This document shows positions 28,952 to 39,791 of a DNA stretch of 64,000 nucleotides, one piece after another. How positions within the stretch are numbered: the first letter of the stretch is position 1; the number at the start of each line of letters is the position of its first letter. The notes beneath the pieces were generated by a model. It worked only from the letters and a program-made list of their open reading frames with translations, was not told the DNA's origin and ran no database searches. The translations under genes were made by a program, and so were the position numbers. The stretch covers positions 372,001 to 436,000 of the forward strand of contig NZ_JYLD01000001.1 in assembly GCF_001043025.1 (NCBI RefSeq), written 5' to 3'. The stretch comes from Pseudomonas helleri (GTDB taxonomy: Bacteria; Pseudomonadota; Gammaproteobacteria; Pseudomonadales; Pseudomonadaceae).

Positions 28952-30340
28952 ATGCAAAAAGAAACCGAAATCAAGCTCCGCGTCAGCCGAGAAACCCTCG
29001 CCGCCTTGCGCGAGCACCCTTTGCTGAAAAAACGCAACAAAAGTGGCTGGGAAAGCCGTGAGTTGTTAAACCAGTACTTCGACACGCCTGAGCGCGATCT
29101 GGCCAAGGCCAAGGTTGCCCTGCGCCTGCGCCGCGATGGCGAAGAGGTGATTCAAACCCTCAAGACCCGCGGCCAAAGCATTGCCGGGCTGTCGGAGCGC
29201 AACGAATACGACTGGCACTTGCCCAAAGCCAAGCTCGACATCAAAAAGCTCGAAGGCGAATGCTGGCCTGACGAACTGGCCGAGCTGGACAAAAAAACCC
29301 TGAAGCCGATCTTCACCACCGATTTCGTTCGCGAGCGCGCTGAAATCTCGTGGGGCCGTGGCAAAGCCAAGGTCGTGATCGAAGCCGCGCTGGACCTGGG
29401 CCACGTGATTGCCGGCAAGCAGAAAGAAGAAATCTGCGAGCTGGAACTCGAACTGCGCGAAGGCGAGCCGGCCGCCTTGTTGGAGCTGGCCGCCGAACTG
29501 GCTGAAAAACTGCCACTGATGCCATGCGACATCAGCAAGGCTGAGCGCGGCTACCGCCTGTTCGAAGCCAACAGCTACACCGTCACCCTGCCTGCCCCTG
29601 AGTTGACCCCGGAAACGCCGCTGGACGACGCCTTTGCCGCGTTGGCCTGGCACCTGCTGGGCAACAGCCAGCGCTTGGCTGAGCAATACCGCTTCAATGG
29701 CCACTGGCGCTTGCTGCAAGACTGGCTGCACCAGTTGATTGACCTGCGTGCACTGGTCAGCAGCCTCGGCCAGGCCGCCCCGCGCCAATCGACCCACACC
29801 CTGCGGGCCGAGCTGGATGCCCTGCTTGAAGACTGGCGCCCGATTGTACAAATCGGCCAGGACGATGAAGACGTGCGTAAAGCTGCCCCTGAGCAGTTCC
29901 TCGAAGAACTGGAAGACCCGCGCTGGGGCCAGTTCTCGCTGAACACCTCACGCTGGCTGCTGGCCCGCAGTTGGACCATCGACCGTGGCACCACCCGTGG
30001 CAACCGCCAGGGCGCTGCACAATTGGCCAGCTGGCTGCCACGCCTGCTGTCGGACGAGGCCATTGCGCTGCGTCTGAACCGCTACCAGCAGCAGCCAGAA
30101 GACTTGGCCGAGCAACTGCCACGCATTGAGCGTATTCAGGCCTGGTTGCGCCTGGCGCGTGGCGTGCTGGAGATCCCGGAAGTGGATCGCTTGTACGGCG
30201 AGATGAACAAGTTGCAAGAATTGGCGAACTTGCCAATCACTGACGACGCCGAGAGCAATGACCTGCTGCTCAACGCGCGCAAGCAACAAGCCATTGCCGT
30301 GTACCAGAACCGCGCCTGGAAAACCCTGCTGCGCGCCTAA
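28952..30340 (+). CDS. CYTH and CHAD domain inorganic triphosphatase
   Basis: A 462-residue protein of the YgiF type. The N-terminal CYTH domain begins with the diagnostic ETEIKLRV (residues 4-11), whose acidic residues bind metal and triphosphate in the tunnel. The C-terminal half is a helical CHAD domain rich in conserved His, Arg and Lys (DDAFAALAWHLLGNSQRL near residue 225), which binds polyphosphate. The family hydrolyses inorganic tripolyphosphate. It diverges from argE and is followed by a REP pair. Confidence 0.88.
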   Translation: MQKETEIKLRVSRETLAALREHPLLKKRNKSGWESRELLNQYFDTPERDLAKAKVALRLRRDGEEVIQTLKTRGQSIAGLSERNEYDWHLPKAKLDIKKLEGECWPDELAELDKKTLKPIFTTDFVRERAEISWGRGKAKVVIEAALDLGHVIAGKQKEEICELELELREGEPAALLELAAELAEKLPLMPCDISKAERGYRLFEANSYTVTLPAPELTPETPLDDAFAALAWHLLGNSQRLAEQYRFNGHWRLLQDWLHQLIDLRALVSSLGQAAPRQSTHTLRAELDALLEDWRPIVQIGQDDEDVRKAAPEQFLEELEDPRWGQFSLNTSRWLLARSWTIDRGTTRGNRQGAAQLASWLPRLLSDEAIALRLNRYQQQPEDLAEQLPRIERIQAWLRLARGVLEIPEVDRLYGEMNKLQELANLPITDDAESNDLLLNARKQQAIAVYQNRAWKTLLRA

Positions 30341-30351
30341 GCCTTAGACCC

Positions 30352-30419
30352 TGTAGGAGCGAGCTTGCCTCGCGATCTTTTAGAAGATCAAAAGATCGCG
30401 AGGCAAGCTCGCTCCTACA
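30352..30419. repeat. REP palindrome pair, family B
   Basis: TGTAGGAGCGAGCTTGCCTC and its complement around an AT-rich centre, between the convergent CYTH and blc genes. Confidence 0.92.
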
Positions 30420-30426
30420 GAAGGTT

Positions 30427-30990
30427 TTACTCTTTTGGCATGTCCGCGTCGGGTGTTCGCCAGATCAGGCGGGTGGTGTCATAACCCTGCTGCTGAGCCT
30501 TGCCGAGCAGTTCGTCGCGGGTTTGCTGGTCGATCTGCGGCTTGCGCGACAGCAGCCACAGGTAGCGCCGGTCCGGGTTGCCGACCAGCGCAGTGCTGTA
30601 GCCATCCCCCAAGTACAACACCCAGTAATCGCCCTTGGTCGCGCCCGGTAACAGCCTGGACATCCAGTTATCGAACTCGACCCACAGCTTGTCGGTTTTG
30701 CCCGGCACTTGCGGGCTGGCGGTGCCCTTGGCCTCTTCCCACTTGCCTTCTGCCGTTCGGCAACGGTTCAACACCGCGACATTGCCGTCAGGTTTGAGCG
30801 TGTACTGAGCCTCGGATTGCGCGCAGTTACGCTGGAAGAACATCGGCAATCGCGCCTGCTCATACCACGTGCCCTGATAGCGCTGTAAGTCGACGCTACC
30901 CACCGTGTTCGGTGCCAGCGCGTCGTTGTTAGATGTCGAGCACCCGGCCAATAACCAGGCAGCCCCGAGGCAAACTAAAAGACGTTTCAT
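30427..30990 (-). CDS. blc: Outer-membrane lipocalin Blc
   Basis: A 187-residue lipoprotein. The signal peptide ends in the lipobox LLAGC with Cys17 as the lipidated residue. The lipocalin signature YQGTWYEQARLPMFFQ (residues 38-53) follows. Bacterial lipocalins bind fatty acids or lysophospholipids and help maintain the envelope. It is followed upstream on the same strand by a second small lipoprotein gene, 19 bases away, so the two may be co-transcribed. Confidence 0.92.
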   Translation of the reverse strand: MKRLLVCLGAAWLLAGCSTSNNDALAPNTVGSVDLQRYQGTWYEQARLPMFFQRNCAQSEAQYTLKPDGNVAVLNRCRTAEGKWEEAKGTASPQVPGKTDKLWVEFDNWMSRLLPGATKGDYWVLYLGDGYSTALVGNPDRRYLWLLSRKPQIDQQTRDELLGKAQQQGYDTTRLIWRTPDADMPKE

Positions 30991-31009
30991 CGCAAACGCT
31001 CCCTGCGCT

Positions 31010-31264
31010 TTATTTAAGGCCCTGCCCCGAGAACATCAGCACTTTGTCACCGGCGTATTGCACGCTGATAAAGCTGTTCTTATCGCCCCAGGTGCAGCTC
31101 GACATACCCAACGCACCCGAGCAATCGGTAGGGCCACCCAGCAGTTGTTCCACCTCGGCCTTGGTCATGCCCGCCGACAGTTTGGAGTAGTTTTCTTGAT
31201 TGACCTTGCTGCAAGCCGCCAGCAACACACAGAACGACAACAACGCCAATGAACGCAACTTCAT
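31010..31264 (-). CDS. Small BamE/SmpA-like lipoprotein
   Basis: An 84-residue protein with a signal peptide and lipobox LLAAC (Cys18 lipidated). The mature part has YSKLSAGMTKAEVEQLLGGPT (residues 26-46, length over the limit for quoting in full elsewhere), the helix-turn-helix pattern of SmpA/BamE-type folds, and a Cys pair near residues 48 and 57. The ATG at 31264 has GGAG seven bases upstream. Function unknown; probably an envelope protein. It precedes blc. Confidence 0.85.
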   Translation of the reverse strand: MKLRSLALLSFCVLLAACSKVNQENYSKLSAGMTKAEVEQLLGGPTDCSGALGMSSCTWGDKNSFISVQYAGDKVLMFSGQGLK

Positions 31265-31355
31265 GGAAAAGCTCCTGAATAAAAGAATCGGCATCGCTGC
31301 CTGCTGCAAGCTTAGAAGAGAAAAGCGCGGGGTGGTTCCCGTGAGTAAAAACGAC

Positions 31356-31442
31356 TGTGGGAGCGGGCTTGCTCGCGATGCATACAACTCGGTCTAACGA
31401 ATAGACCGTGTCGATGTCATCGCGAGCAAGCCCGCTCCCACA
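31356..31442. repeat. REP palindrome pair, family A
   Basis: TGTGGGAGCGGGCTTGCTCG and complement with a loop of about 45 bases, between fbp and the small lipoprotein gene. Confidence 0.92.
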
Positions 31443-31467
31443 GGGATTGTCGGGTGCAGCCAGGGTT

Positions 31468-32478
31468 TTACGCTTTGTGGTACGAGGTCACGCGCGCTAC
31501 TTCTTCTTTCGAGCCCAGGAACACCGCTACGCGCTGGTGCAGGCCTTCTGGCTGGATGTCGAGGATGCGCTGATGGCCGTCAGTCGACGCGCCGCCCGCC
31601 TGCTCCACGAGGAACGACATAGGGTTAGCTTCATACATCAAGCGCAGTTTGCCCGGCTTGGAAGGCTCACGGCTGTCGCGCGGGTACATGAACAGACCAC
31701 CGCGGGTCAGGATGCGGTGCACGTCAGCGACCATCGCGGCCACCCAACGCATGTTGTAGTTCTTGTTCAGCGGGCCTTCTTCGCCAGCCAGCAATTCGTC
31801 TACGTAGCGCTGTACCGGGGCTTCCCAGTGACGCTGGTTGGACATGTTGATGGCGAATTCCTGAGTGGTTTCAGGAATGCTGATGTTTTCGTGGGTCAGC
31901 ACGAAGCTGCCCATTTCGCGGTCCAGGGTGAAGCCTTTTACGCCGTCGCCCAGGGTCAGAACCAGCATGGTCTGTGGGCCGTAGATGGCATAACCGGCAG
32001 CAACTTGTTGAGTGCCTGGCTGCAAGAAGGCCTTTTCATTCAACGGCTCGTTCTGGCTCAGGTATTCGTTCGGGCAACGCAGTACCGAGAAGATCGTGCC
32101 GACCGGCGCGTTGATGTCGATGTTCGACGAACCGTCCAGCGGGTCGAATACCAGCAGGTAGGCGCCTTTCGGGTATTTGCCCGGGATCTGGTAGGCATTG
32201 TCCATTTCTTCGGACGCCATGCCGGCCAGGTGACCGCCCCATTCGTTGGCTTCGAGCAGGATTTCGTTAGAAATCACGTCGAGTTTCTTCTGCACTTCAC
32301 CTTGCACGTTTTCAGTGCCCATGCTGCCCAGAACACCGCCCAGGGCGCCTTTGGACACGGCGTGGCTGATCTCTTTGCAAGCACGCGCCACCACTTCGAT
32401 GAGGAAACGCAAATCAGCAGGGGTGTTGTTGCTACGGGTCTGCTCGATCAAATAGCGACTCAGGGTAACGCGGGACAT
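31468..32478 (-). CDS. fbp: Fructose-1,6-bisphosphatase class I
   Basis: A 336-residue gluconeogenic enzyme that dephosphorylates fructose 1,6-bisphosphate. The metal-binding motif [20 protein letters not shown] (about residues 110-128) and the active-site [14 protein letters not shown] near residue 270 are intact. It is transcribed alone. Together with PckA it completes gluconeogenesis, which pseudomonads need because they feed mostly on organic acids. Confidence 0.97.
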   Translation of the reverse strand: MSRVTLSRYLIEQTRSNNTPADLRFLIEVVARACKEISHAVSKGALGGVLGSMGTENVQGEVQKKLDVISNEILLEANEWGGHLAGMASEEMDNAYQIPGKYPKGAYLLVFDPLDGSSNIDINAPVGTIFSVLRCPNEYLSQNEPLNEKAFLQPGTQQVAAGYAIYGPQTMLVLTLGDGVKGFTLDREMGSFVLTHENISIPETTQEFAINMSNQRHWEAPVQRYVDELLAGEEGPLNKNYNMRWVAAMVADVHRILTRGGLFMYPRDSREPSKPGKLRLMYEANPMSFLVEQAGGASTDGHQRILDIQPEGLHQRVAVFLGSKEEVARVTSYHKA

Positions 32479-32609
32479 GTAAGGCTCCGAACAATGGGGA
32501 GGGGGCGAAAAAACCCGCGCAGTTTAACGCGTGTTGCCGTGCAAATCTTCTAAACAGACTCACAACCGACGGAGAGGCCGGTGCTGAACCCTTAAATCAA
32601 CTTAAAACA

Positions 32610-32705
32610 GTAGCCGCTGCCGCAGGCTGCGATAAGGCCCGAAGGGGCTTCGTTGTTAAAAACGCGAGCCCTGCGGACTCGATCGCAGCCTTCGGCAGCG
32701 ACTAC
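32610..32705. repeat. REP palindrome pair, family C
   Basis: GTAGCCGCTGCCGCAGGCTG and an inverted copy, with a central hairpin, between fbp and glgP. Confidence 0.88.
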
Positions 32706-32712
32706 AGGGGTA

Positions 32713-35160
32713 TTACAACGCCTTCCAGATGTCGGTCGCGTATTCTCGAATGGTCCGGTCCGATGAGAACCAGCCCGCCCGTGCGGTATTCAACACGGCT
32801 TTACGCCACCATTCGTCCGGGTTGTGCCACAGGTGTTCAACGCGCATCTGCGCATCCCAGTAGGCATCAAAGTCGGCACACACCAAAAAGCGGTCGTACT
32901 CGATCAGGGAGTCGACAAAACCGGTGTAACGCGCCGGGTCGTCGTGGGAAAAAACCCCGCCGCGTATGGCTTGCAGCACATCATTGAGCCGATGCGACGC
33001 CGCAACGTCCGCCGAGGCGTGGAACTCACCATTGAGCTTGCGGGCTTCGACCTGCTCGGAGGTCAGGCCAAAAATAAACATGTTTTCAGCGCCGATGCGC
33101 TCACTCATCTCCACGTTGGCACCGTCCATGGTGCCGATGGTCAACGCACCGTTGAGGGCGAACTTCATGTTGCTGGTGCCCGACGCCTCGTAGCCGGCAG
33201 TAGAGATTTGCTCGGACAAGTCCGCTGCCGGAATGATGTTCTCGGCCAGGCTGACGTTGTAGTTGGGGATAAACACCACTTTGAGCAGGCCGCGCACCGT
33301 GGGGTCGCTGTTAACCGTGCGGGCGATGTCGTTGGCCAGCTTAATAATCAGTTTGGCCTGTGTATAACTGGCCGCCGCCTTGCCCGCGAAGATCTTCACC
33401 CGGGGCACCCAGTTATTACTCGGCTCGGCCCGAATGGCCTGATACAGCGCCACGGTGTGCAGCAGGTTAAGCAACTGGCGCTTGTACTCATGGATCCGTT
33501 TGATCTGCACGTCGAACATCGCTTCAGGGCTGACCACAACACCCAGCCGCTCGTAGATCAGCGCCGCCAGGGTGCATTTGCTCTGCAGGCGCTGTTCGGC
33601 AAACTGTTTGCGGAAGTCAGCGCGCTCGGCAAACGGTTCGAGCTTGATCAATTTATGTTCAGTTTCATCCAGCACATCTTCGCCCAGCGCGTTTTTGAGC
33701 ATCGCGGTCAACGGCGGGTTGGCCTGGAACAGCCAGCGGCGGAAGGTCACGCCGTTGGTTTTGTTGTTGATACGGTCGGGGTACAGCTTGTGCAGATCGG
33801 CAAACACCGTGCTGCGCATCAGTTGGGTGTGCAAGCCCGACACGCCGTTAACGCTGTGCGAGCCGAGAAACGCCAGATTGCCCATGCGCACCCGGCGGCC
33901 GTTGTCTTCTTCAATCAGCGACACGGCCCGCAGCACGCCAAAGTCGTGAATGCCTTTTTCACGCAGTTGGTCGATGTGGTAGCCGTTGATCAGGTAGATG
34001 ATCTGCATGTGGCGCGGCAGCAGGCGCTCCATCAAGCCCACCGGCCAGGTCTCCAGCGCCTCGGGCAGCAAGGTGTGGTTGGTGTACGACAGCGTGTCGA
34101 CGGTGACCTGCCAGGCGGTGTGCCACTCGATGCCGTGCTCATCGACCAGAATGCGCATCAACTCGGCGACAGCGATGGAAGGGTGCGTGTCGTTGAGCTG
34201 GATCGAGACATGCTCGGCCAGGTTGAGCAAGGTGTCATGGACGTTCAGGTGGCGACGCAGCAAGTCTTGCAGCGAGGCCGAAACAAAGAAGAACTCCTGA
34301 CGCAAGCGCAGCTCTTGGCCAGCCTCGTTGCTGTCAGCCGGGTACAACACGCGCGAGATGCTCTCGGCCCGCACCACTTCGGCCACCGCACCCAAGTGGT
34401 CGCCGGCGTTAAAGCGCCCCAGGTTCAAGTCATGCAGCGCCCTTGCCCGCCACAACCGCAAGGTATTGACGCTCGCCCCGCGCCAGCCGACCACCGGCGT
34501 GTCGTAGGCGATGGCGCGCACGGTTTCGTTGGGCCACCAGATTTGCCGTGACAGGCCTTGCTCGTCCTGTTTGGTTTCAACCGAGCCGCCAAAACCTACT
34601 GAGTACAGCACCTCGGCGCGCTCAAACTCCCAGGGGTTACCGAAGTCGAGCCAGTTTTCGGTTTGCTCTTGCTGCCAGCCGTCGACGATGCTCTGGCGGA
34701 ACAACCCGTGCTCGTAGCGAATGCCATAACCGTGCGCGGCGACGCCCAAGGTCGACATGCTTTCCATAAAGCACGCAGCCAGTCGGCCCAGGCCGCCGTT
34801 GCCCAAGGCCGCATCGGGCTCCAGCAGGCGGATGCGCTCCAGGTCCACACCCAGCTCGGTCAACGCCTCACGTGCGACGTCGAGCAGGCCTAGATTGCTC
34901 AGGCTGTCGTAGAGCAAACGGCCGATCAAAAACTCCAGAGACAGGTAGTACACCCGCTTCTGATCTTTGCGATAAATCTGCCGGGTATGGTCCATCCAGT
35001 GCTCGACCATATGGTCGCGGGCGGCCAGAGCAATGGCTTCAAACCAGTCATGGTCAAACGCGTGATCCGGGTCTTTACCCACCGCGTAAGTCAGTTTGGC
35101 CAGTACAGCGTCACGAAAAGCCGTTACCTGCGCGTCACGAACAAGCGGTTCCTGGGGCAT
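32713..35160 (-). CDS. glgP: Glycogen/alpha-glucan phosphorylase
   Basis: Releases glucose 1-phosphate from alpha-1,4-glucans with inorganic phosphate and pyridoxal phosphate. The protein is 815 residues, the usual length. The PLP-binding Lys lies in EASGTSNMKFALNG near residue 665, and the glucan/phosphate site motif NGYHIDQLREKGIHDFG near residue 380 is visible. It stands alone on the minus strand with no other glg genes in the window. Confidence 0.96.
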   Translation of the reverse strand: MPQEPLVRDAQVTAFRDAVLAKLTYAVGKDPDHAFDHDWFEAIALAARDHMVEHWMDHTRQIYRKDQKRVYYLSLEFLIGRLLYDSLSNLGLLDVAREALTELGVDLERIRLLEPDAALGNGGLGRLAACFMESMSTLGVAAHGYGIRYEHGLFRQSIVDGWQQEQTENWLDFGNPWEFERAEVLYSVGFGGSVETKQDEQGLSRQIWWPNETVRAIAYDTPVVGWRGASVNTLRLWRARALHDLNLGRFNAGDHLGAVAEVVRAESISRVLYPADSNEAGQELRLRQEFFFVSASLQDLLRRHLNVHDTLLNLAEHVSIQLNDTHPSIAVAELMRILVDEHGIEWHTAWQVTVDTLSYTNHTLLPEALETWPVGLMERLLPRHMQIIYLINGYHIDQLREKGIHDFGVLRAVSLIEEDNGRRVRMGNLAFLGSHSVNGVSGLHTQLMRSTVFADLHKLYPDRINNKTNGVTFRRWLFQANPPLTAMLKNALGEDVLDETEHKLIKLEPFAERADFRKQFAEQRLQSKCTLAALIYERLGVVVSPEAMFDVQIKRIHEYKRQLLNLLHTVALYQAIRAEPSNNWVPRVKIFAGKAAASYTQAKLIIKLANDIARTVNSDPTVRGLLKVVFIPNYNVSLAENIIPAADLSEQISTAGYEASGTSNMKFALNGALTIGTMDGANVEMSERIGAENMFIFGLTSEQVEARKLNGEFHASADVAASHRLNDVLQAIRGGVFSHDDPARYTGFVDSLIEYDRFLVCADFDAYWDAQMRVEHLWHNPDEWWRKAVLNTARAGWFSSDRTIREYATDIWKAL

Positions 35161-35417
35161 CGATACAACCTCTGGCGGGATGGAGCGATTAGAAGGACGA
35201 GTGGTGTCAGCCTAGACCGTTCGACAGGAACAACGCGCGTTGATTCGGGCTTTTTTTTATTAAAAACAGACGAAATGAACAGCGCCCCAAAACGATGCAC
35301 CCCGCCTGCTAAACGCTTCAACGCACACTTTGTACAAAAAACCGGCAAATGGTGATTCACTCTGCGATCAACCCCGGTATGATCGCGCGCCCTGATGCAC
35401 GCTGGAATACACCCCTG

Positions 35418-35852
35418 ATGAAGTCCAACCTGATTGCTGCCGCGGAAATCGACCGTCTCGATACCTGGGCTAAATACTCCGCACCCATGTGCGGCTCCTG
35501 CATTTCCAGCTGCTGCACCCTGCCGGTTGAGGTCAAGGTCAAAGACTTGATCCGCATTGGCCTGGTGGACGAATTCGAGCTGGGCGACCCGCCGAAGAAC
35601 ATCGCCAAGCGCCTGCAAAAAGAAGGGATCGTTGAGCGTTTCAACCAGAAGTCAGGGATTTTCACCCTGCAGCGCATGAGCAATAACGATTGCCTGTACC
35701 TGGATCGCAAGTCGCGCATGTGCACCATCTACGACAAACGCCCCGACACCTGCCGCAATCACCCGCGTGTAGGCCCGCGCCCAGGCTATTGCGCGTACGT
35801 GCCCAAAGCCGTCGAGCGTAAAAACAGCAGCGAACGGCTGATGAATTTTTAA
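35418..35852 (+). CDS. YkgJ-family cysteine cluster protein
   Basis: A 144-residue protein with Cys residues arranged as CGSCISSCC near residue 24 and CTIYDKRPDTCRNHP near residue 99, the pattern of the zinc- or iron-sulfur-binding YkgJ/CxxCxxCC family. It likely binds a metal cluster; no reaction is established for the family. The ATG at 35418 was chosen over an earlier start because the conserved part begins there. It is divergent from glgP. Confidence 0.85.
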   Translation: MKSNLIAAAEIDRLDTWAKYSAPMCGSCISSCCTLPVEVKVKDLIRIGLVDEFELGDPPKNIAKRLQKEGIVERFNQKSGIFTLQRMSNNDCLYLDRKSRMCTIYDKRPDTCRNHPRVGPRPGYCAYVPKAVERKNSSERLMNF

Positions 35853-35873
35853 AGCACCTTACTCAAGCCATTT

Positions 35874-35961
35874 TGTGGGAGCGGGCTTGCTCGCGATGCA
35901 GGCAACGCAGACTTTGCTCAATCAACGCGGTGATGCCATCGCGAGCAAGCCCGCTCCCACA
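35874..35961. repeat. REP palindrome pair, family A
   Basis: TTGTGGGAGCGGGCTTGCTC and complement between the convergent YkgJ-like and typA genes, next to the typA terminator. Confidence 0.92.
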
Positions 35962-35994
35962 TTAGATGTCAGCCGTTACACAAAACCCGGACAT

Positions 35995-36033
35995 AAAAAA
36001 ACGCCCCCGACCGCAAGGTCGGGGGCGTTTTTG
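35995..36033. terminator. Terminator of typA
   Basis: A 12-base stem ACGCCCCCGACC with loop GCAA and its exact complement, flanked by A-run and T-run. It works on both strands and separates typA from the YkgJ-like gene. Confidence 0.92.
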
Positions 36034-36052
36034 TAACCGCTAACTAATTAAC

Positions 36053-37873
36053 TTAGTTTTTGGCCTTTTTAGCAGCGCGGGTACGCTCGCCTTCGTCCAG
36101 GATCTTCTTACGAAGACGGATGGACTTAGGCGTCACTTCGCACAGCTCGTCGTCCTGGATGAATTCCAGTGCTTGTTCCAGAGTGAAGCGAACAGGCGGA
36201 ACCAGAGCGATGGTTTCGTCTTTACCCGAAGCACGCATGTTGTCGAGCTTCTTGCCCTTGGTAGGGTTAACGCCCATGTCGGTGTCACGGCTGTTCAGAC
36301 CAACGATTTGACCGTTGTAGATCTCTTGACCGTGCTCAACAAACAGCTTGCCGCGTGCTTGCAGAGTTTCCAGGGAGTAGGTCAGTGCCTTGCCAGTTTC
36401 AACCGAAACCAGAACGCCGTTCTGACGGCCAGACATTTGGCCCGACTTCATCACGTCGTAACGGTCGAAGATCGAGGTCAGGATGCCAGCACCGTTGGTC
36501 AGGGTCAGGAACTGGTTACGGAAACCGATCAGACCACGAGCAGGGATGTTGTATTCCAGACGAACACGGCCTTTACCATCCGGCACCATGTTGGTCAGGT
36601 CGCCTTTACGCAGACCCATCTCTTCCATCACCTTGCCCTGAGATTCTTCTGGCAGGTCGATGGTGACGTTTTCGAACGGTTCGTGCTTCACGCCGTCAAC
36701 CAGACGGATGATCACTTCTGGACGACCAACGCCCATTTCGAAGCCTTCACGACGCATGGTTTCGATCAGTACCGACAGGTGCAGCTCACCACGGCCAGAA
36801 ACCTTGAACTTGTCAGCCGAGTCGCCTTCTTCAACGCGCAGAGCAACGTTGTACAGCAGCTCTTTGTCCAGACGTTCCTTGATGTTACGGGAAGTCACGA
36901 ACTTGCCTTCTTTACCGCAGAATGGCGAGTCGTTTACCTGGAAGGTCATGGAAACGGTTGGCTCGTCAACGGTCAACGGCTTCATCGCTTCAACGTTCAG
37001 CGGGTCGCACAGGGTGTCAGAGATGAACAGCGAGTCCATACCGCTGATGCAAACGATGTCGCCTGCTGCAGCTTCTTCAACGTCTACACGGTGCAGACCG
37101 TGGTGACCCATCAGCTTCAGGATACGACCGTTGCGGCGCTTGCCGTCAGCGTCGATCGCTACAACCGGAGTGTTCGGCTTGACGCGACCACGAGCGATAC
37201 GGCCAACACCGATAATGCCCAGGAAGCTGTTGTAGTCCAGTGCCGAGATTTGCATCTGGAACGGACCGTCACGGTCTACAGCTGGCGCAGGTACGTTGTC
37301 GACGATCGACTGGTACAGCGGGGTCATGTCTTCAGCCATGTCGGTGTGGTCAAGACCAGCAATACCGTTCAGGGCAGAGGCGTAAACCACTTTGAAGTCC
37401 AGCTGTTCTTCGGTAGCACCCAGGTTGTCGAACAGATCGAAGATCTGGTCCAGAACCCAATCAGGACGCGCGCCCGGACGGTCAACCTTGTTGATAACCA
37501 CGATTGGACGCAGGCCGGCTTCGAAAGCCTTCTTGGTCACGAAACGGGTTTGCGGCATAGGGCCGTCTTGAGCGTCAACCAGCAGCAGAACGGAGTCAAC
37601 CATCGACATTACGCGTTCTACTTCACCGCCGAAGTCGGCGTGGCCCGGGGTGTCCACGATGTTGATGTGGTAGCCGTTCCAGTTGATGGCGGTGTTTTTC
37701 GCCAGAATGGTAATACCGCGCTCTTTCTCCTGGTCGTTGGAGTCCATCACGCGCTCGTCGTTGAGCTCGCCGCGCTCCAGAGTGCCGGATTGGCGCAAGA
37801 GTTTGTCTACCAGGGTGGTTTTACCATGGTCAACGTGGGCGATGATGGCGATGTTACGTAGATTTTCGATCAC
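36053..37873 (-). CDS. typA: Ribosome-binding GTPase TypA/BipA
   Basis: A 606-residue translational GTPase. G1 is AHVDHGKTT near residue 12, G3 is [13 protein letters not shown] near 74, and G4 is NKVD near residue 127. The remaining EF-G-like domains and the unique C-terminal domain ([21 protein letters not shown] near 565) are full length. It assists ribosome assembly and stress translation at low temperature. It is transcribed alone and has a strong terminator. Confidence 0.97.
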   Translation of the reverse strand: MIENLRNIAIIAHVDHGKTTLVDKLLRQSGTLERGELNDERVMDSNDQEKERGITILAKNTAINWNGYHINIVDTPGHADFGGEVERVMSMVDSVLLLVDAQDGPMPQTRFVTKKAFEAGLRPIVVINKVDRPGARPDWVLDQIFDLFDNLGATEEQLDFKVVYASALNGIAGLDHTDMAEDMTPLYQSIVDNVPAPAVDRDGPFQMQISALDYNSFLGIIGVGRIARGRVKPNTPVVAIDADGKRRNGRILKLMGHHGLHRVDVEEAAAGDIVCISGMDSLFISDTLCDPLNVEAMKPLTVDEPTVSMTFQVNDSPFCGKEGKFVTSRNIKERLDKELLYNVALRVEEGDSADKFKVSGRGELHLSVLIETMRREGFEMGVGRPEVIIRLVDGVKHEPFENVTIDLPEESQGKVMEEMGLRKGDLTNMVPDGKGRVRLEYNIPARGLIGFRNQFLTLTNGAGILTSIFDRYDVMKSGQMSGRQNGVLVSVETGKALTYSLETLQARGKLFVEHGQEIYNGQIVGLNSRDTDMGVNPTKGKKLDNMRASGKDETIALVPPVRFTLEQALEFIQDDELCEVTPKSIRLRKKILDEGERTRAAKKAKN

Positions 37874-38012
37874 TTGTGTATCTCGATCAGAGGATTCGGT
37901 GTGCTGACAGGTCGTGGCAGCGATTAACAGTAGAGTCAGGCCTTGCCGTTACAACTTGACGGTGGCGTCGGGGGGCCGGTGACGCAGGCCACAGGCAAAC
38001 AGCCCCGGGCTC

Positions 38013-39467
38013 TTAGCTCGGTCGATAAACGCGCACATTGGCATGTCCCTCACTGAGCAAATGGTGAGCATGCAGGCGACTCATCACGCCTTTGTCGCAA
38101 TACAACAGGTACTGACGTGTTTCATCCAGTTCCTTGAAGCGGCTGTTCAATGCATAGAACGGCAACGCTTGTACTTCGATGCCAGCCAGTTCCAGCGGTT
38201 GATCCTCTTGGGCATCCGGGTGACGGATGTCGATGACGATCTGGCCCGCCAGCACTTCGCTGACCTCTTCGACTTGCAAGTCCTGGCCCAATTCGTCGAT
38301 CACTCGATCGATCGGCACCAGTTTGGCCCGCTCAAGCGCACGCTCAAGCACGGCCATATCAAACTGTTGTTCTTCGTACTCCACACGCGGACGCTTGGCG
38401 TGGGTCTTGGGGTTGACCGAAATCACCCCGCAATATTCAGGCATGTGCTTGGCAAAATCGGCGGTGCCGATCTCGTTCGCCTGATCAATGATGTCTTGCT
38501 TGTGGCTGGCGATCAGCGGGCGCAAAACCAGCTTGTCAGTCACGCAGTCGATCACCGACAGGTTAGGCAAGGTCTGGCTGGACACCTGGGAAATCGCTTC
38601 ACCGGTGACCAGTGCATCAATTTCGAGGCGGTCCGCAATACGGGACGCAGCGCGCAACATCATACGCTTCAAAATGACGCCCATATGACTGTTGTCGACT
38701 TTGCCGAGAATTTCACCCAGCACTTCTTCAAACGGAACGCTCACAAACAGCACGCGCTGCGAGCTGCCGTACTTCTTCCAGATATAGTGCGCGACTTCCA
38801 TCACGCCCAATTCGTGAGCACGCCCGCCGAGGTTGAAAAAGCAGAAGTGGCTCATCAGGCCGCGACGCATGATCTGGTAAGCCGCCACGGTGGAGTCGAA
38901 ACCACCGGACATCAACACCAGGGTCTGCTCCAGCGATCCCAGCGGGAAGCCGCCAATGCTGTCGTGCTGGCTGTGAATCACAAACAACCGTTGGTCGCGA
39001 ATTTCGAAACGGACTTCGATTTCCGGATTTTTCAGGTCAATACCGGCCGCGCCGCATTCACGTCGCAGCTTGCTGCCGACGTATTTCTCGACTTCCATCG
39101 AGGTAAATGGGTGCTTGCCGCCGCGCTTGCAACGCACTGAAAAGATTTTGCCGGCCAGTACATCGCCGTAGTGCAGTTTGCACTTTTCAACGATGTCATC
39201 GAAGTCGCCCAGCGGGTACTCGTCGACTTGCAGGAAGTGCGCGATGCCCGGCATGCAGCTCAGGCGCTCGGTCATCTCCTTCAAGGCTTTGGGGTCGCTC
39301 ACACGGGTTTGCAACTCAATGTTGTCCCACACGCCTGTCACTACCACGGCCGGGTCCAGATCGCGGAGCACAGCACGGATATTTTTAGCCAATTGACGGA
39401 CGAAACGCATCCGAACCGGGCGGCTCTTGATAGTGATCTCGGGGAAGACTTTAACAATTAGTTTCAT
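38013..39467 (-). CDS. thiI: tRNA 4-thiouridine synthase with rhodanese domain
   Basis: A 484-residue enzyme that makes 4-thiouridine at tRNA position 8 and supplies sulfur for thiazole synthesis. An N-terminal ferredoxin-like and THUMP region (to about 165) precedes the PP-loop [12 protein letters not shown] near residue 184. The C-terminal rhodanese domain carries the catalytic Cys in [15 protein letters not shown] near residue 456. The ATG at 39467 starts the recognised N-terminus [15 protein letters not shown]. It diverges from glnA. Confidence 0.96.
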   Translation of the reverse strand: MKLIVKVFPEITIKSRPVRMRFVRQLAKNIRAVLRDLDPAVVVTGVWDNIELQTRVSDPKALKEMTERLSCMPGIAHFLQVDEYPLGDFDDIVEKCKLHYGDVLAGKIFSVRCKRGGKHPFTSMEVEKYVGSKLRRECGAAGIDLKNPEIEVRFEIRDQRLFVIHSQHDSIGGFPLGSLEQTLVLMSGGFDSTVAAYQIMRRGLMSHFCFFNLGGRAHELGVMEVAHYIWKKYGSSQRVLFVSVPFEEVLGEILGKVDNSHMGVILKRMMLRAASRIADRLEIDALVTGEAISQVSSQTLPNLSVIDCVTDKLVLRPLIASHKQDIIDQANEIGTADFAKHMPEYCGVISVNPKTHAKRPRVEYEEQQFDMAVLERALERAKLVPIDRVIDELGQDLQVEEVSEVLAGQIVIDIRHPDAQEDQPLELAGIEVQALPFYALNSRFKELDETRQYLLYCDKGVMSRLHAHHLLSEGHANVRVYRPS

Positions 39468-39563
39468 GAAAACAGCGCGCGAGCAGCCTGCCAAAAAAGG
39501 GGGGCGCGGATTATAGCGGAAATTGCTCAAGGTTTAACCAGTTATCGTACAAACGGTTTTCAT

Positions 39564-39580
39564 CGCACCAAAATGGTTCA
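39564..39580 (+). promoter_or_regulatory. NtrC-binding site upstream of glnA
   Basis: CGCACCAAAATGGTTCA matches the 17-base NtrC consensus TGCACYAAAATGGTGCA at 15 positions. It lies about 100 bases upstream of the -24 element, the expected enhancer distance. Confidence 0.78.
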
Positions 39581-39674
39581 TAAAGCACTTATTTCGCTTC
39601 ATTTGAGTGCGATTAGGGCCGTGAATCCGTAGTCTTGTGGGCTGCCCTGCTTGAGATTGGGGCAAGTCGGGGCA

Positions 39675-39691
39675 CTGGCATGCAATTTGCT
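39675..39691 (+). promoter_or_regulatory. Sigma-54 (-24/-12) promoter of glnA
   Basis: CTGGCATGCAATTTGCT has GG and GC separated by exactly ten bases and matches the TGGCACG-N4-TTGC consensus closely. With the upstream NtrC box it makes glnA nitrogen-regulated. The 324-base thiI-glnA gap holds these two sites and no gene. Confidence 0.85.
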
Positions 39692-39791
39692 CCCTTGTGA
39701 GGCAGGTTGCCTTGGCCGAGTATTCGCGCCGGCATCAACCACATTTAAAGGGCTACTCCACTACCAGCCCTAAGCCACCCCGGAGGACACT

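Noticed and set aside
36173..37861. Very long open frame opposite typA (562 codons), and similar ones opposite glgP, glnA, hutU and the MFS gene
   Set aside because: They mirror the third-base bias of the true genes, show no domain and lack ribosome-binding sites.
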